Origin: CALFML01 sp044222245
GTDB taxonomy: Bacteria > Myxococcota_A > Polyangia > Palsa-1104 > JAEUJZ01
Length of the DNA: 64,000 bases
Reading direction: 5' to 3'
Assembly: GCA_044222245.1 (NCBI GenBank)
Contig: JBGANQ010000019.1
Location: 62,001-126,000 of the forward strand
Shown: one piece after another, positions 44,701 to 61,579 of the stretch
Layout of the letters: every line of letters starts with the position of its first letter
How positions within the stretch are numbered: position 1 is the stretch's first letter
Notes under the pieces: generated by a model
What the model was told of the DNA's origin: nothing
Seen by the model: the letters and a program-made list of their open reading frames with translations, nothing else
Database searches by the model: none
Program-made: the position numbers and the translations under genes

Positions 44701-46554
44701 GGTGGAGTCGACAAGCTCCGAGACCAGCTGCGCGCTCTCAAAGCGGACCCCGCCCGACTCGGCCGGACCGACGATCGCCTCGCGCAGCCCATCGCGCCCG
44801 AGCGGCCGCAGGATGTAAAGCGCCCGCCCGATCTCCGAGCCGAGCCCCGGCAGCGCCGCCAGGCGGGTCAAAAAGTCGCCGCGCGCCGTCGCCAGCACCC
44901 GCAGCCCGGTGACCCGCGCGGTAAGCAGCCCGAGCGCCTCGCTCACCCCCGCCACCTCGCCGCGCGCGCTCTGGGTGATGAGCTCCTCCAGCTGATCGAT
45001 AAACAGGATGAGGCCGCGGCTCGGCTCGGCGCTCGGGTAGCGCTGCAGCCGCCGCGCCAGCTCTTGCGGGGAGCTCTGCAGCTCCTGGCGCAGGGTGTCG
45101 GCGGCGCAGCCGAGCAGCGGCGCCAGCGCGTCGGCCAGCGCCACGGTCGGGTGACGACCCGGAAACAGCGTCGCCACGGCGTACCGCCGGTCGTGGTCCC
45201 ACTGCCACGAGCCGTCCAGCACCCGCGCCAGCACGCCGGCCCGGCACAGCGAGGACTTGCCCACGCCCGAGTCGCCCGCCACCAGCACCAGCGGCTCTGC
45301 CGCCAGCCGCTCCAGCACCTCGGCGACCTCGGTGCGGCGGCCAAAGAACAGCGCGCTGTCCTCGCGGTCAAAGGCGCGCAGGCCGCGGTAGGGGTTGGCG
45401 TTGGCGTCGGTCTGGTCGACTCGCGCCCCGCCCCGCCGCGTCCCCTGCTCGGTGCGCTGCAGCGCCTGACACAGCTCCTCGGCCGAGGCGTAGCGCGCCG
45501 CCGGCTCGCGGCTCAGGCAGCGATCGATCACCGCCCCGAGCTGCGGATCAAAGTCGGCCACCACCGAGCTCAGAGGCGCCGCCGGGTTTAGCACCCCCTG
45601 CCGCAGCGCATCGACGGTCTTCTCACTGTGCGGCGGCCGCCCGCTGCCCAGCTCGTAAAGGAGCGCGCCGAGCGAGTAGACATCCACCTGCGGCGTCGCC
45701 GGCTCCCCGCGCCACATCTCGGGCGCCATGTACAGCGGGGTACCCATCACCGCTCCCACCTGCGTCAGCTCGGGCGTGGAGTTGCCGACGCTCGGGCGGG
45801 CCGGCGCGCCGGGCAGCGGCGGGATAAGCGGCAGCGTCGGGTCGGCCGCATTGCTGTGGCGCGTGGTGCCAAGCTCCAGCGAGCTGCCCACCGGCGCGCT
45901 CGGGGGCAGCGTCGCCGCCAGCGCCTGCGGGGCCGGGGTATGGTGCAGCTCCGGGGCGTCGGCGGGCACCGGCTCCAGCTCGTGCATGCTCATGCCCGGC
46001 TTCTGCAGCGGGACCATGAGCTTGGCCAGCCCGAAGTCGAGCAGCTTGACCGTCCCATCGGTAGCGAGCAAGGCGTTGGCCGGCTTGAGATCCCGATGCA
46101 GGACGCCGCGGCGGTGCGCCGCCGCCAGGCCGCGCGCGAGCTCGATGCCGATTCCCACCACCTGGGCCGCCGGCAGCGGTCGCGGCAGGCGATCCAGGCT
46201 CTGGCCGCGTACATACTCCGAGACCAGGAACGGATGGCCGCAGATCTCGCCGATGCGGTACAGGCTGACTACATTGGGGTGCTGCAGCCGCGCGATGGCG
46301 CGCGCTTCAATCAGGAACCGCTGGCGAGCGGCAGGAATCCGCGAAAGTCCGGTCAGGAACTTCAGCGCCACCGGACGGTCAAGTAGGGTATCGTGCGCCA
46401 GGTAGACGCAGCCCATACCTCCCTGACCGAGCCGGCGCAGGAGGCGATACTCCTCGACCGGTGCCAGCGCCGGCAGCCGCTCGTCGGGGAGCTGGCCAGC
46501 CACCAGCGCATCGAGCAGGGACTCATCCAGGCTCCCAGCCGGCACGGTAGTCAC
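41758..46554 (-). CDS. Ser/Thr protein kinase-STAND ATPase-WD40 repeat protein
   Basis: 1598 residues from a GTG at 46554. Kinase 37-370: GQGGMG (43-48), Lys65, HRDLKPAN (153-160), DFG (173-175), GTPLYMAPE (271-279); some 95 Pro/Ala-rich residues are inserted between DFG and GTP. An nSTAND-type NTPase follows (about 400-800): FFGRRTEV, Walker A GDSGVGKSS (428-436), Walker B LILFIDQLEEL. A membrane segment (about 821-844, LLLLLLLAGVLI) separates it from about fourteen WD40 repeats (about 930-1590; ATASRDATARVWDAQRGRL and similar). This layout is well known in myxobacteria and cyanobacteria. The WD40 propellers would bind a ligand outside or at the membrane, the STAND part switch with ATP, and the kinase signal inside. 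A TATACT six bases before the GTG suggests a leaderless mRNA. Confidence 0.93.
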   Translation of the reverse strand: MTTVPAGSLDESLLDALVAGQLPDERLPALAPVEEYRLLRRLGQGGMGCVYLAHDTLLDRPVALKFLTGLSRIPAARQRFLIEARAIARLQHPNVVSLYRIGEICGHPFLVSEYVRGQSLDRLPRPLPAAQVVGIGIELARGLAAAHRRGVLHRDLKPANALLATDGTVKLLDFGLAKLMVPLQKPGMSMHELEPVPADAPELHHTPAPQALAATLPPSAPVGSSLELGTTRHSNAADPTLPLIPPLPGAPARPSVGNSTPELTQVGAVMGTPLYMAPEMWRGEPATPQVDVYSLGALLYELGSGRPPHSEKTVDALRQGVLNPAAPLSSVVADFDPQLGAVIDRCLSREPAARYASAEELCQALQRTEQGTRRGGARVDQTDANANPYRGLRAFDREDSALFFGRRTEVAEVLERLAAEPLVLVAGDSGVGKSSLCRAGVLARVLDGSWQWDHDRRYAVATLFPGRHPTVALADALAPLLGCAADTLRQELQSSPQELARRLQRYPSAEPSRGLILFIDQLEELITQSARGEVAGVSEALGLLTARVTGLRVLATARGDFLTRLAALPGLGSEIGRALYILRPLGRDGLREAIVGPAESGGVRFESAQLVSELVDSTLREGGGLPLLQFTLAELWEARDTQTRMITAASLRSKGGVTGALSRHADRTMAELLPAERSATKRLFLRLVTADGLRARRSRRELLGEVFPDPAEVSALEALVRGRLLVAREGEGDTAYEIAHEALVSGWQTLKEWLGSEAERRAVRERLRAAAAEWGRFFDNDESLWGERQLRELSAVGLGEEKTSEIEAQFLRASWRRVRKKRWGRRLAGALLLLLLLAGVLISRRALDQGRRNDLEMAQRERTQLIELGSFASALAELPDREAPSLVAAIQATAQRIRMGAVPEPQALDGLSAAVQAARRSRPLRGHRGTVGSACFSPQSDGLGPERDTVLLTAGWDGTVRLWDVRSGALVRMVAAHAPAPCVAKYSPDGQLVVTLSGDKTVALWESASLRFLHRFTLEEAPVGAAFSPDGKRLLVLTESAAEPAAPAVSLWDTATGQHLASWPGQSSMNQPGPFSPDGSRLVVGQSDGVVNLYDAASAELLSTLLLPKEYAAPGPLRVGYSPDGQQILATSPGREVIYAWDTKDSRFRVIRSPHGISSLVVSWDSTLLATADRDSTIRLWDSRTGVEPGLLRATLVGHPTAVSELAFAPDSRWLASAGSQSVIRLWDVRSGKLRDTLAGHSDSIEAVSFGSDDGHLASASADGSARLWNLHGGQHVLRLAGHEQEVVGAVYSADGGYIATASRDATARVWDAQRGRLLATLSLPDEVTAVVFAPISSLLAVATGGKDRAIWIWNWREKRAVKTLRGHTLGVLGVAFSPDGELLASGGQDTTVRLWRWRTEEELWRSPAGLDGALVLKVVFSPDGKRLAAADALGHLRTWDTESGRLLLTNSASAGRSGTVAYSPVGSVLAIGGRNPTLLDPEKGTHLGILEGPPSGVSALTFSRDGHLLAALSTDQALRVWDFATGQIVHILRLRDAASVEFSPDGQHLLLAHPGDHSAKVYPATALALLEAACQLLHHQADWEHVKSLCPAAAPVR

Positions 46555-46560
46555 CTGGCA

Positions 46561-46566
46561 AGTATA
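46561..46566 (-). promoter_or_regulatory. TATACT -10 element placed for a leaderless transcript
   Basis: On the minus strand TATACT is followed by six bases and then the GTG start at 46554. Transcription normally starts 6-7 nt after the -10 box, that is on the start codon. No ribosome-binding site is present. Confidence 0.4.
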
Positions 46567-46630
46567 TCGCCTTTGTGCCGATCGTCACGCTGGCAAGCGG
46601 AGTCCCATCATGTAGGTGCGGGTGCAGGAC

Positions 46631-47608
46631 TCAGCCGGCCGATGGCGGCGGCGATGGGACCGCGGGCGGCGGCGGCGGCGGCCGGCTCGGCGAGTCCCCG
46701 GCCGGACTGGGAGCCGCGAGCGGCGCGCCGGGAGTCGGCTCTGCCGCGCGGTTTAGAAGGAAGCTGTAGTCGATGAACTTGAACGGCGGCTCGCCGCGCG
46801 CCTTGCGGGCGGCGCTCTCGTCAGCCACCCACTTAAGGAAGCGCGGCAGCATCTCGATCGTCGCCGGCTGCACGTCATGAAACAGGATGATCGAGCGCGC
46901 CCGGTGCAGGTTCGTAAGCTCCTTCTTCATGACCTCAAAGATTGCCTCGGCGTTCTGCAGCTTCCAGTCCTGCGGATCGATGTCCCAGCCGATGGGAGTG
47001 ATCGCGAGCCGCCGCAGAGTCGCCGACAGCGACGGGCAGTGTGACCCAAACGGCGTCCGGAACAGCGGTGGTGGGACTCCTACCGCATCGCGGATGAGCT
47101 GCGCGTTATCGAGAATCTCTTTCTCGGCCACGATCGGTCCGCGCTTGCCGCACAGAAACAGGTGATGAATCGTGTGATTCCCAATCACATGGCCGCGCTT
47201 CAAGGTCTCGCGCATGAGCGCCGTCAGCTTGTCGTGCTGCGGTCCCTTGCCCATGAAGCGCACGCCGTTGACAAAGAACACCGACTTGATGCCGTACTGA
47301 TCGAGCGCCTCAAGCACCTTGGGAGTGGTGTCCAGGCGCGGCCCATCATCGAATGTGAGCAGCAGCTCGTAGGCGGCCGGGCGCGGCGGCACGCGCTTGA
47401 CCGGCTTGGGCGCCGGCGCCGGCTTGCCGAGCTTCTTGGACTTGCCGGCGGGACCGGGCGCGGCAGACCGCGCGGGCTTGTCCGCCGGCGGCGCCGTCAC
47501 CGCCGACGGCACGGCGGCCACCGGCGCAGGAGGCGGAGCCTGGGCAGCCGCTCGATGCAGCTCGAGCAGCGAGAAGACCAGCAGACATGCAGTCAGGTTA
47601 CGCAGCAC
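46631..47608 (-). CDS. Exported polysaccharide deacetylase (NodB homology)
   Basis: 325 residues from a GTG at 47608. A signal peptide (about 1-23) and a Lys/Pro/Ala-rich linker (24-78) precede the NodB domain (80-290). All motifs are present: TFDDGP (85-90, catalytic base and metal Asp), NHTIHH (His145, His149, metal), RTPFG, DIDPQDW and LFHDV. Such enzymes remove acetyl groups from peptidoglycan, chitin-like or exopolysaccharide N-acetylhexosamines. The Pro-rich tail (about 295-325) is unassigned. The basic linker may hold the enzyme to the wall. It starts 30 bp after the hydrolase-lipoprotein stop on the same strand, so the CPBP, hydrolase and deacetylase genes probably form one transcript. 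Confidence 0.93.
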   Translation of the reverse strand: MLRNLTACLLVFSLLELHRAAAQAPPPAPVAAVPSAVTAPPADKPARSAAPGPAGKSKKLGKPAPAPKPVKRVPPRPAAYELLLTFDDGPRLDTTPKVLEALDQYGIKSVFFVNGVRFMGKGPQHDKLTALMRETLKRGHVIGNHTIHHLFLCGKRGPIVAEKEILDNAQLIRDAVGVPPPLFRTPFGSHCPSLSATLRRLAITPIGWDIDPQDWKLQNAEAIFEVMKKELTNLHRARSIILFHDVQPATIEMLPRFLKWVADESAARKARGEPPFKFIDYSFLLNRAAEPTPGAPLAAPSPAGDSPSRPPPPPPAVPSPPPSAG

Positions 47609-47638
47609 CTGGCGATGGTACGCCCCGTCCGCCCGCGG

Positions 47639-48754
47639 TCAATTTTGCGCTGCCGCTGGCTCGCCGCCCGCCGCGCCGACCGCCGATGACGCCACCGCCT
47701 CGCCGGGCGTCGCCGGTGCCGCCCGCACCACGGCCCCCGCCCGCGCCGCGAGCTTGGCAGGTGTCGCCGCTTCGGTGCGCGCCCCGCTCGCCCCCAATGT
47801 CGCAGCGCCGCCCGTCGCCCCCGTCGCCCCCGTCGCAGCAGGCGCCGCCCCGCTCGCCGGCGGCGCTGCCTCAGCGCTGGTCGCCCGCGTCTTGGGGGGC
47901 GCGAGCGCACTGCCGCCCGCCGCAGCGAGGTCCGCAAGCGGAGCGCCAGCGGCCGGCTCGCCGCGCAGCGCCGCGACCAGCTGGCGGGCAACGGTGGCCA
48001 GGGCGACGTTGTGGTCCAGGGACGGCGGCAGCTTCTGCACGATGCTGGCGCGCGGCAGCACGCGCGGGTCGGCCGGATCATGGCCAAAGCGCGGCTTCAT
48101 CACCGGGTCGCTCGCGCCGGTGGGCCAGATCTTCAGCTCGACCCCCGGTGCCGGCTCTGGCCAGTGGTTAAGCTTGCCGGCGAGCGCCAGCGGGATCGGT
48201 GTGCTGAAGTTGTCCTCGCCGCCGAGCAGGTTGAAGTAGTTGCCGGCCAGCGGCGCCCCGATCGCCATCACCTCGACCGCCACGCCCGGCGGCGGCCGCA
48301 GCGTCGAGGTCGCCGCCACAGCGAGCAGCCCCGCCGCGGAGTGACCGACCACCACGACCCGGCTCACCGAGCGCGGCAGCCGGCGCAGCAGGTACTGGGT
48401 GCTCGCCGCCAGCTGCGCTCCGCCGGCGCGGATGCTGGTCCACGGGTCCCACTCATAGACGATGGTGGCCGCCTGCGGCAGCTGCGCCAGCGCGACCTGC
48501 GCGCCGTTCCACTCCCACCCGTAGCCGAGCAGCCCCGGGACGAGCAGGAACACCGTGCGCGTCCCCGGCGCCACCGGCGGTCGCTCACCGATGACGAGCC
48601 GCGCGCAGCTCGGGCACACCGACTGCACCGGCACCGCGCACCCCGACCCCAGGCCAAGCCCGATCCCCAGGCCAGCCAAAAGACCCGCGCGCCAGCGCCG
48701 CCCGACCGCTGCGCAAAAGCGCGCTGCCCTTGGCCGCAGCCCCGCGCCCCTCAC
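47639..48754 (-). CDS. Alpha/beta hydrolase lipoprotein with Ala/Thr-rich tail
   Basis: 371 residues; its GTG overlaps the CPBP stop (GTGA). The hydrophobic N-terminus ends LGLGSGC with Cys39 as probable lipidated residue; the lipobox is imperfect. The catalytic region has VFLLVPGLLGYGWEWNG (oxyanion loop) and nucleophile elbow VVVGHSAAGLL (Ser139), with His likely at SLDHNVALATVARQLV (about residue 250). It resembles lipases and PGAP1-like esterases. The last 95 residues or so are Ala/Thr/Pro low complexity and carry no motif. It would act at the envelope on an ester; lipid or polysaccharide esters are both possible given the neighbouring deacetylase. Confidence 0.82.
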   Translation of the reverse strand: MRGAGLRPRAARFCAAVGRRWRAGLLAGLGIGLGLGSGCAVPVQSVCPSCARLVIGERPPVAPGTRTVFLLVPGLLGYGWEWNGAQVALAQLPQAATIVYEWDPWTSIRAGGAQLAASTQYLLRRLPRSVSRVVVVGHSAAGLLAVAATSTLRPPPGVAVEVMAIGAPLAGNYFNLLGGEDNFSTPIPLALAGKLNHWPEPAPGVELKIWPTGASDPVMKPRFGHDPADPRVLPRASIVQKLPPSLDHNVALATVARQLVAALRGEPAAGAPLADLAAAGGSALAPPKTRATSAEAAPPASGAAPAATGATGATGGAATLGASGARTEAATPAKLAARAGAVVRAAPATPGEAVASSAVGAAGGEPAAAQN

Positions 48755-49626
48755 AGCCGCAGCGCTCCCGCCTGGGCCAGCGCCGGCGCGATCAGGTGCA
48801 GCACCACGTCGGCCACAAGGTGCGCCGCCATCGCCGCCTCCAGGCCCCGCCGCACATACAGAAAGCCGCAGCAGAGCCCGACCACGCCGTTAAGAACCAG
48901 CGCCCGGATGATCAGAAGCGGCGTCAGCGCGACCAGCGCCGCCGTCGCCGGCAGGTGCATAAGACCAAAGATGAGCGCCGAAAGGACATTGGCCAATAGA
49001 AGCGCCAGCGAGCGGACCAGCCCCCCCGGCAGCTGCGCCCCGCCGCGCATAAGGCGGCCCAGGTGCAGGAGCCCCAGCGCGAGCACGCTGAGGATGAACA
49101 GCCGCACCAGGATCTCCTCGGTGAAGCCGCCGTACAGGCAGGCCAGCGCCGCCTTCCAGACGCTGTGCTGGGCAAGGGCCGACTCATTGAGGCGGTGCAG
49201 CTCGGGCGCCCGCGGGTTAAAGACCAGGGCGTCGAGCAGCACCGTCACCCCACCGGACAGCAGGCCCACGGGCACCGCCCAGCCGAGCCGCGGTCGCAGC
49301 ACCGGCCACGCCGGCTCGCCGCGCGCCACCGCCAGGGTGACCGGCGCCGTCAGACCGACCCGCCGCGCCGCCGCCAGGCCGGCGAACACCGCGATGAGCA
49401 CGAACACCGCCGACTGCGCGCACGACACCATCGCCAGGCCGAGCACGCTGGCCCCGGTGCGCTTGATCACCTCGGCCAGCTTGTCGGCCTGCAAGGCAAA
49501 GGCAAACGGCATCACTGCCGCCACGCCGATGACCCCGAGCAGGATCAAAAGGCCCGCGTGCCTGCGCCTTACCGCCGCCGCCGCCGTCTCCGCCGGCGCC
49601 GCCGGGGCGCCTTCATGCTCGCTCAT
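48751..49626 (-). CDS. CPBP-family intramembrane metalloprotease
   Basis: 291 residues with about eight hydrophobic segments. The three family motifs are intact: EExxxR (Glu170, Glu171, Arg175 in GGFTEEILVRLF), FxxxH (Phe220, His224) and HxxxD (His269, Asp273). These form the metal site of the CAAX/ABI (Rce1-like) family, which includes prenyl-protein proteases and bacteriocin-immunity proteins. Bacterial members often protect against peptides or process membrane proteins. It starts 36 bp after the ferritin-like gene and overlaps the hydrolase-lipoprotein gene. A TATAGT lies seven bases before its ATG, so it probably also has its own promoter. Target unknown. Confidence 0.9.
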   Translation of the reverse strand: MSEHEGAPAAPAETAAAAVRRRHAGLLILLGVIGVAAVMPFAFALQADKLAEVIKRTGASVLGLAMVSCAQSAVFVLIAVFAGLAAARRVGLTAPVTLAVARGEPAWPVLRPRLGWAVPVGLLSGGVTVLLDALVFNPRAPELHRLNESALAQHSVWKAALACLYGGFTEEILVRLFILSVLALGLLHLGRLMRGGAQLPGGLVRSLALLLANVLSALIFGLMHLPATAALVALTPLLIIRALVLNGVVGLCCGFLYVRRGLEAAMAAHLVADVVLHLIAPALAQAGALRL

Positions 49627-49633
49627 GGGCTGT

Positions 49634-49639
49634 ACTATA
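49634..49639 (-). promoter_or_regulatory. TATAGT -10 element placed for a leaderless transcript
   Basis: On the minus strand TATAGT is followed by seven bases and the ATG at 49626. There is no Shine-Dalgarno sequence. It lies in the 36-bp gap after the ferritin-like gene. Confidence 0.4.
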
Positions 49640-49662
49640 CCGAAACTCGGCCCGGCGGCTTG

Positions 49663-50700
49663 TCACCATATTCCGCTCGGCCGCACTGCCGGGGCGTCGG
49701 GGTCGATGGACGAGGGCGGGACCTCGCGGGCAAGGCCGGCGCGGAAGGTGCGCACCGCGGCGCGCACCGCGGTGGCGGCCCGCCCGAGGCCGCCCTGACC
49801 GGGCACGGCGTCGGGGAACAGCAGCTGCCCGAGGGCCGCCAGCAGCCGGCCAAAGGTCGGGTACAGGGCCTGCGCCTGGCCGTTTTCCTGCCACAGGAGG
49901 TCTAGAGCCAGCGCCTGCTTGGCGGTGCCGACGAGGAACACCTGCCGCGCCGAGATCCCCAGCACCCGCAGGTGCGGCTCCATCGCCTTGAGCTCCAGCA
50001 GCGCCGCCGCCGACAGCTCGACCTGGAAGGCGAGCAGCTCGGCCGCCCGGAAGCGCGACAGGTGGCGCAGCTGCGACGGCAAGAACTGCATCCCCAGGCC
50101 GACGTGGCGGGCCTCGTCCTTTTCAAAGTAGCGCAGCAGCTCGGTCGCCACCGGCTCGACCTTGGACTCGCGCAGGGCCTGGAACAGCGTCAGCGCCAGC
50201 GCCTCGATCATAAGCTGCATGCCCATGACCTTCTTGACCGGATCGCGGGTGCGCAGCGTGGTGGCCAGCAGCACCCGCGTCTGGCGATCGAGCGGCGGCG
50301 GCGTGTAGCCGAGCTCGCGCAGGTAGTCATGCAGCACATAGAAGTGCCGCGCCTCGTCGTGCGCCTGCGAGGTCGCGGCCAGCTTGGGCGGCAGCTCGAT
50401 GAGCTGGTCGGCCAGCTGGGCGGCGATCTTCCACGCCGCCAGCTCCCCCCACATGAGCACGCCCAGGATGTAACCGAGCGCCGGCCGCGCCTCGGGCCGC
50501 AGCTGGACGCCGCCGTGCTTGGCCAGGAGCGCGGTCAGGACCTCGTGCCCGCGCCAGGACAGGTCCTGACCGCGGTGGTAGATGCTGGTGAGGCGGTCGG
50601 CGCGCCGCGCCGAGTCGGCATCGCGCTCGATCCCAAACATGTCGAACGGGAGGATGTCAGAGCGCCGCCGGGCGCGCGCGGCAAGAAAGGGGAGTGCCAT
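49663..50700 (-). CDS. Ferritin-like diiron-carboxylate protein
   Basis: 345 residues from the ATG at 50700, set by AAGGAGGG 6-7 nt upstream; an earlier ATG at 50805 is rejected. The helical core carries the six expected iron ligands: Glu86 (WGELAAWK), Glu116 and His119 (HDEARHF), Glu166 (QLMIEALAL), Glu196 and His199 (KDEARHV). That is the two-E-x-x-H pattern shared by ribonucleotide reductase R2-like ligand-binding oxidases, AurF-type N-oxygenases and related ferritin-like proteins. It could oxidise an organic substrate with oxygen or store iron. It lies 157 bp downstream of the polyketide synthase on the same strand, so a tailoring role is worth considering. The C-terminal 90 residues are less conserved. 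Confidence 0.85.
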   Translation of the reverse strand: MALPFLAARARRRSDILPFDMFGIERDADSARRADRLTSIYHRGQDLSWRGHEVLTALLAKHGGVQLRPEARPALGYILGVLMWGELAAWKIAAQLADQLIELPPKLAATSQAHDEARHFYVLHDYLRELGYTPPPLDRQTRVLLATTLRTRDPVKKVMGMQLMIEALALTLFQALRESKVEPVATELLRYFEKDEARHVGLGMQFLPSQLRHLSRFRAAELLAFQVELSAAALLELKAMEPHLRVLGISARQVFLVGTAKQALALDLLWQENGQAQALYPTFGRLLAALGQLLFPDAVPGQGGLGRAATAVRAAVRTFRAGLAREVPPSSIDPDAPAVRPSGIW

Positions 50701-50787
50701 GGGTTCCCTCCTTGAGGTGCCGGCGAGAGTATCCGGGCCGCCGGCCGCCAGACAAGCGCTAATCAAGCGGGGGAGGCGCAGCGTAAA

Positions 50788-50819
50788 GGAGAATAAGGAG
50801 GGCAAGGAGAGTAAGGAGG
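50788..50819 (+). repeat. 9-bp purine-rich tandem repeat
   Basis: GGAGAATAA, GGAGGGCAA, GGAGAGTAA and GGAGG follow one another in 9-bp register between the PKS stop and the ferritin-like gene. On the transcribed (minus) strand it is pyrimidine-rich, the opposite polarity to the skewed part of the PKS gene. Confidence 0.8.
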
Positions 50820-50857
50820 TCGGTCTGTTTTCCCGGCGCGCTTACGCGACTTGGGGG

Positions 50858-61579
<10,722 letters not shown>

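Noticed and set aside
47639..48754. The GHSAAG hydrolase as release thioesterase for the PKS
   Set aside because: It has an export/lipoprotein signal and sits in an operon with a CPBP protease and polysaccharide deacetylase, so it is not expected to meet a cytoplasmic PKS.
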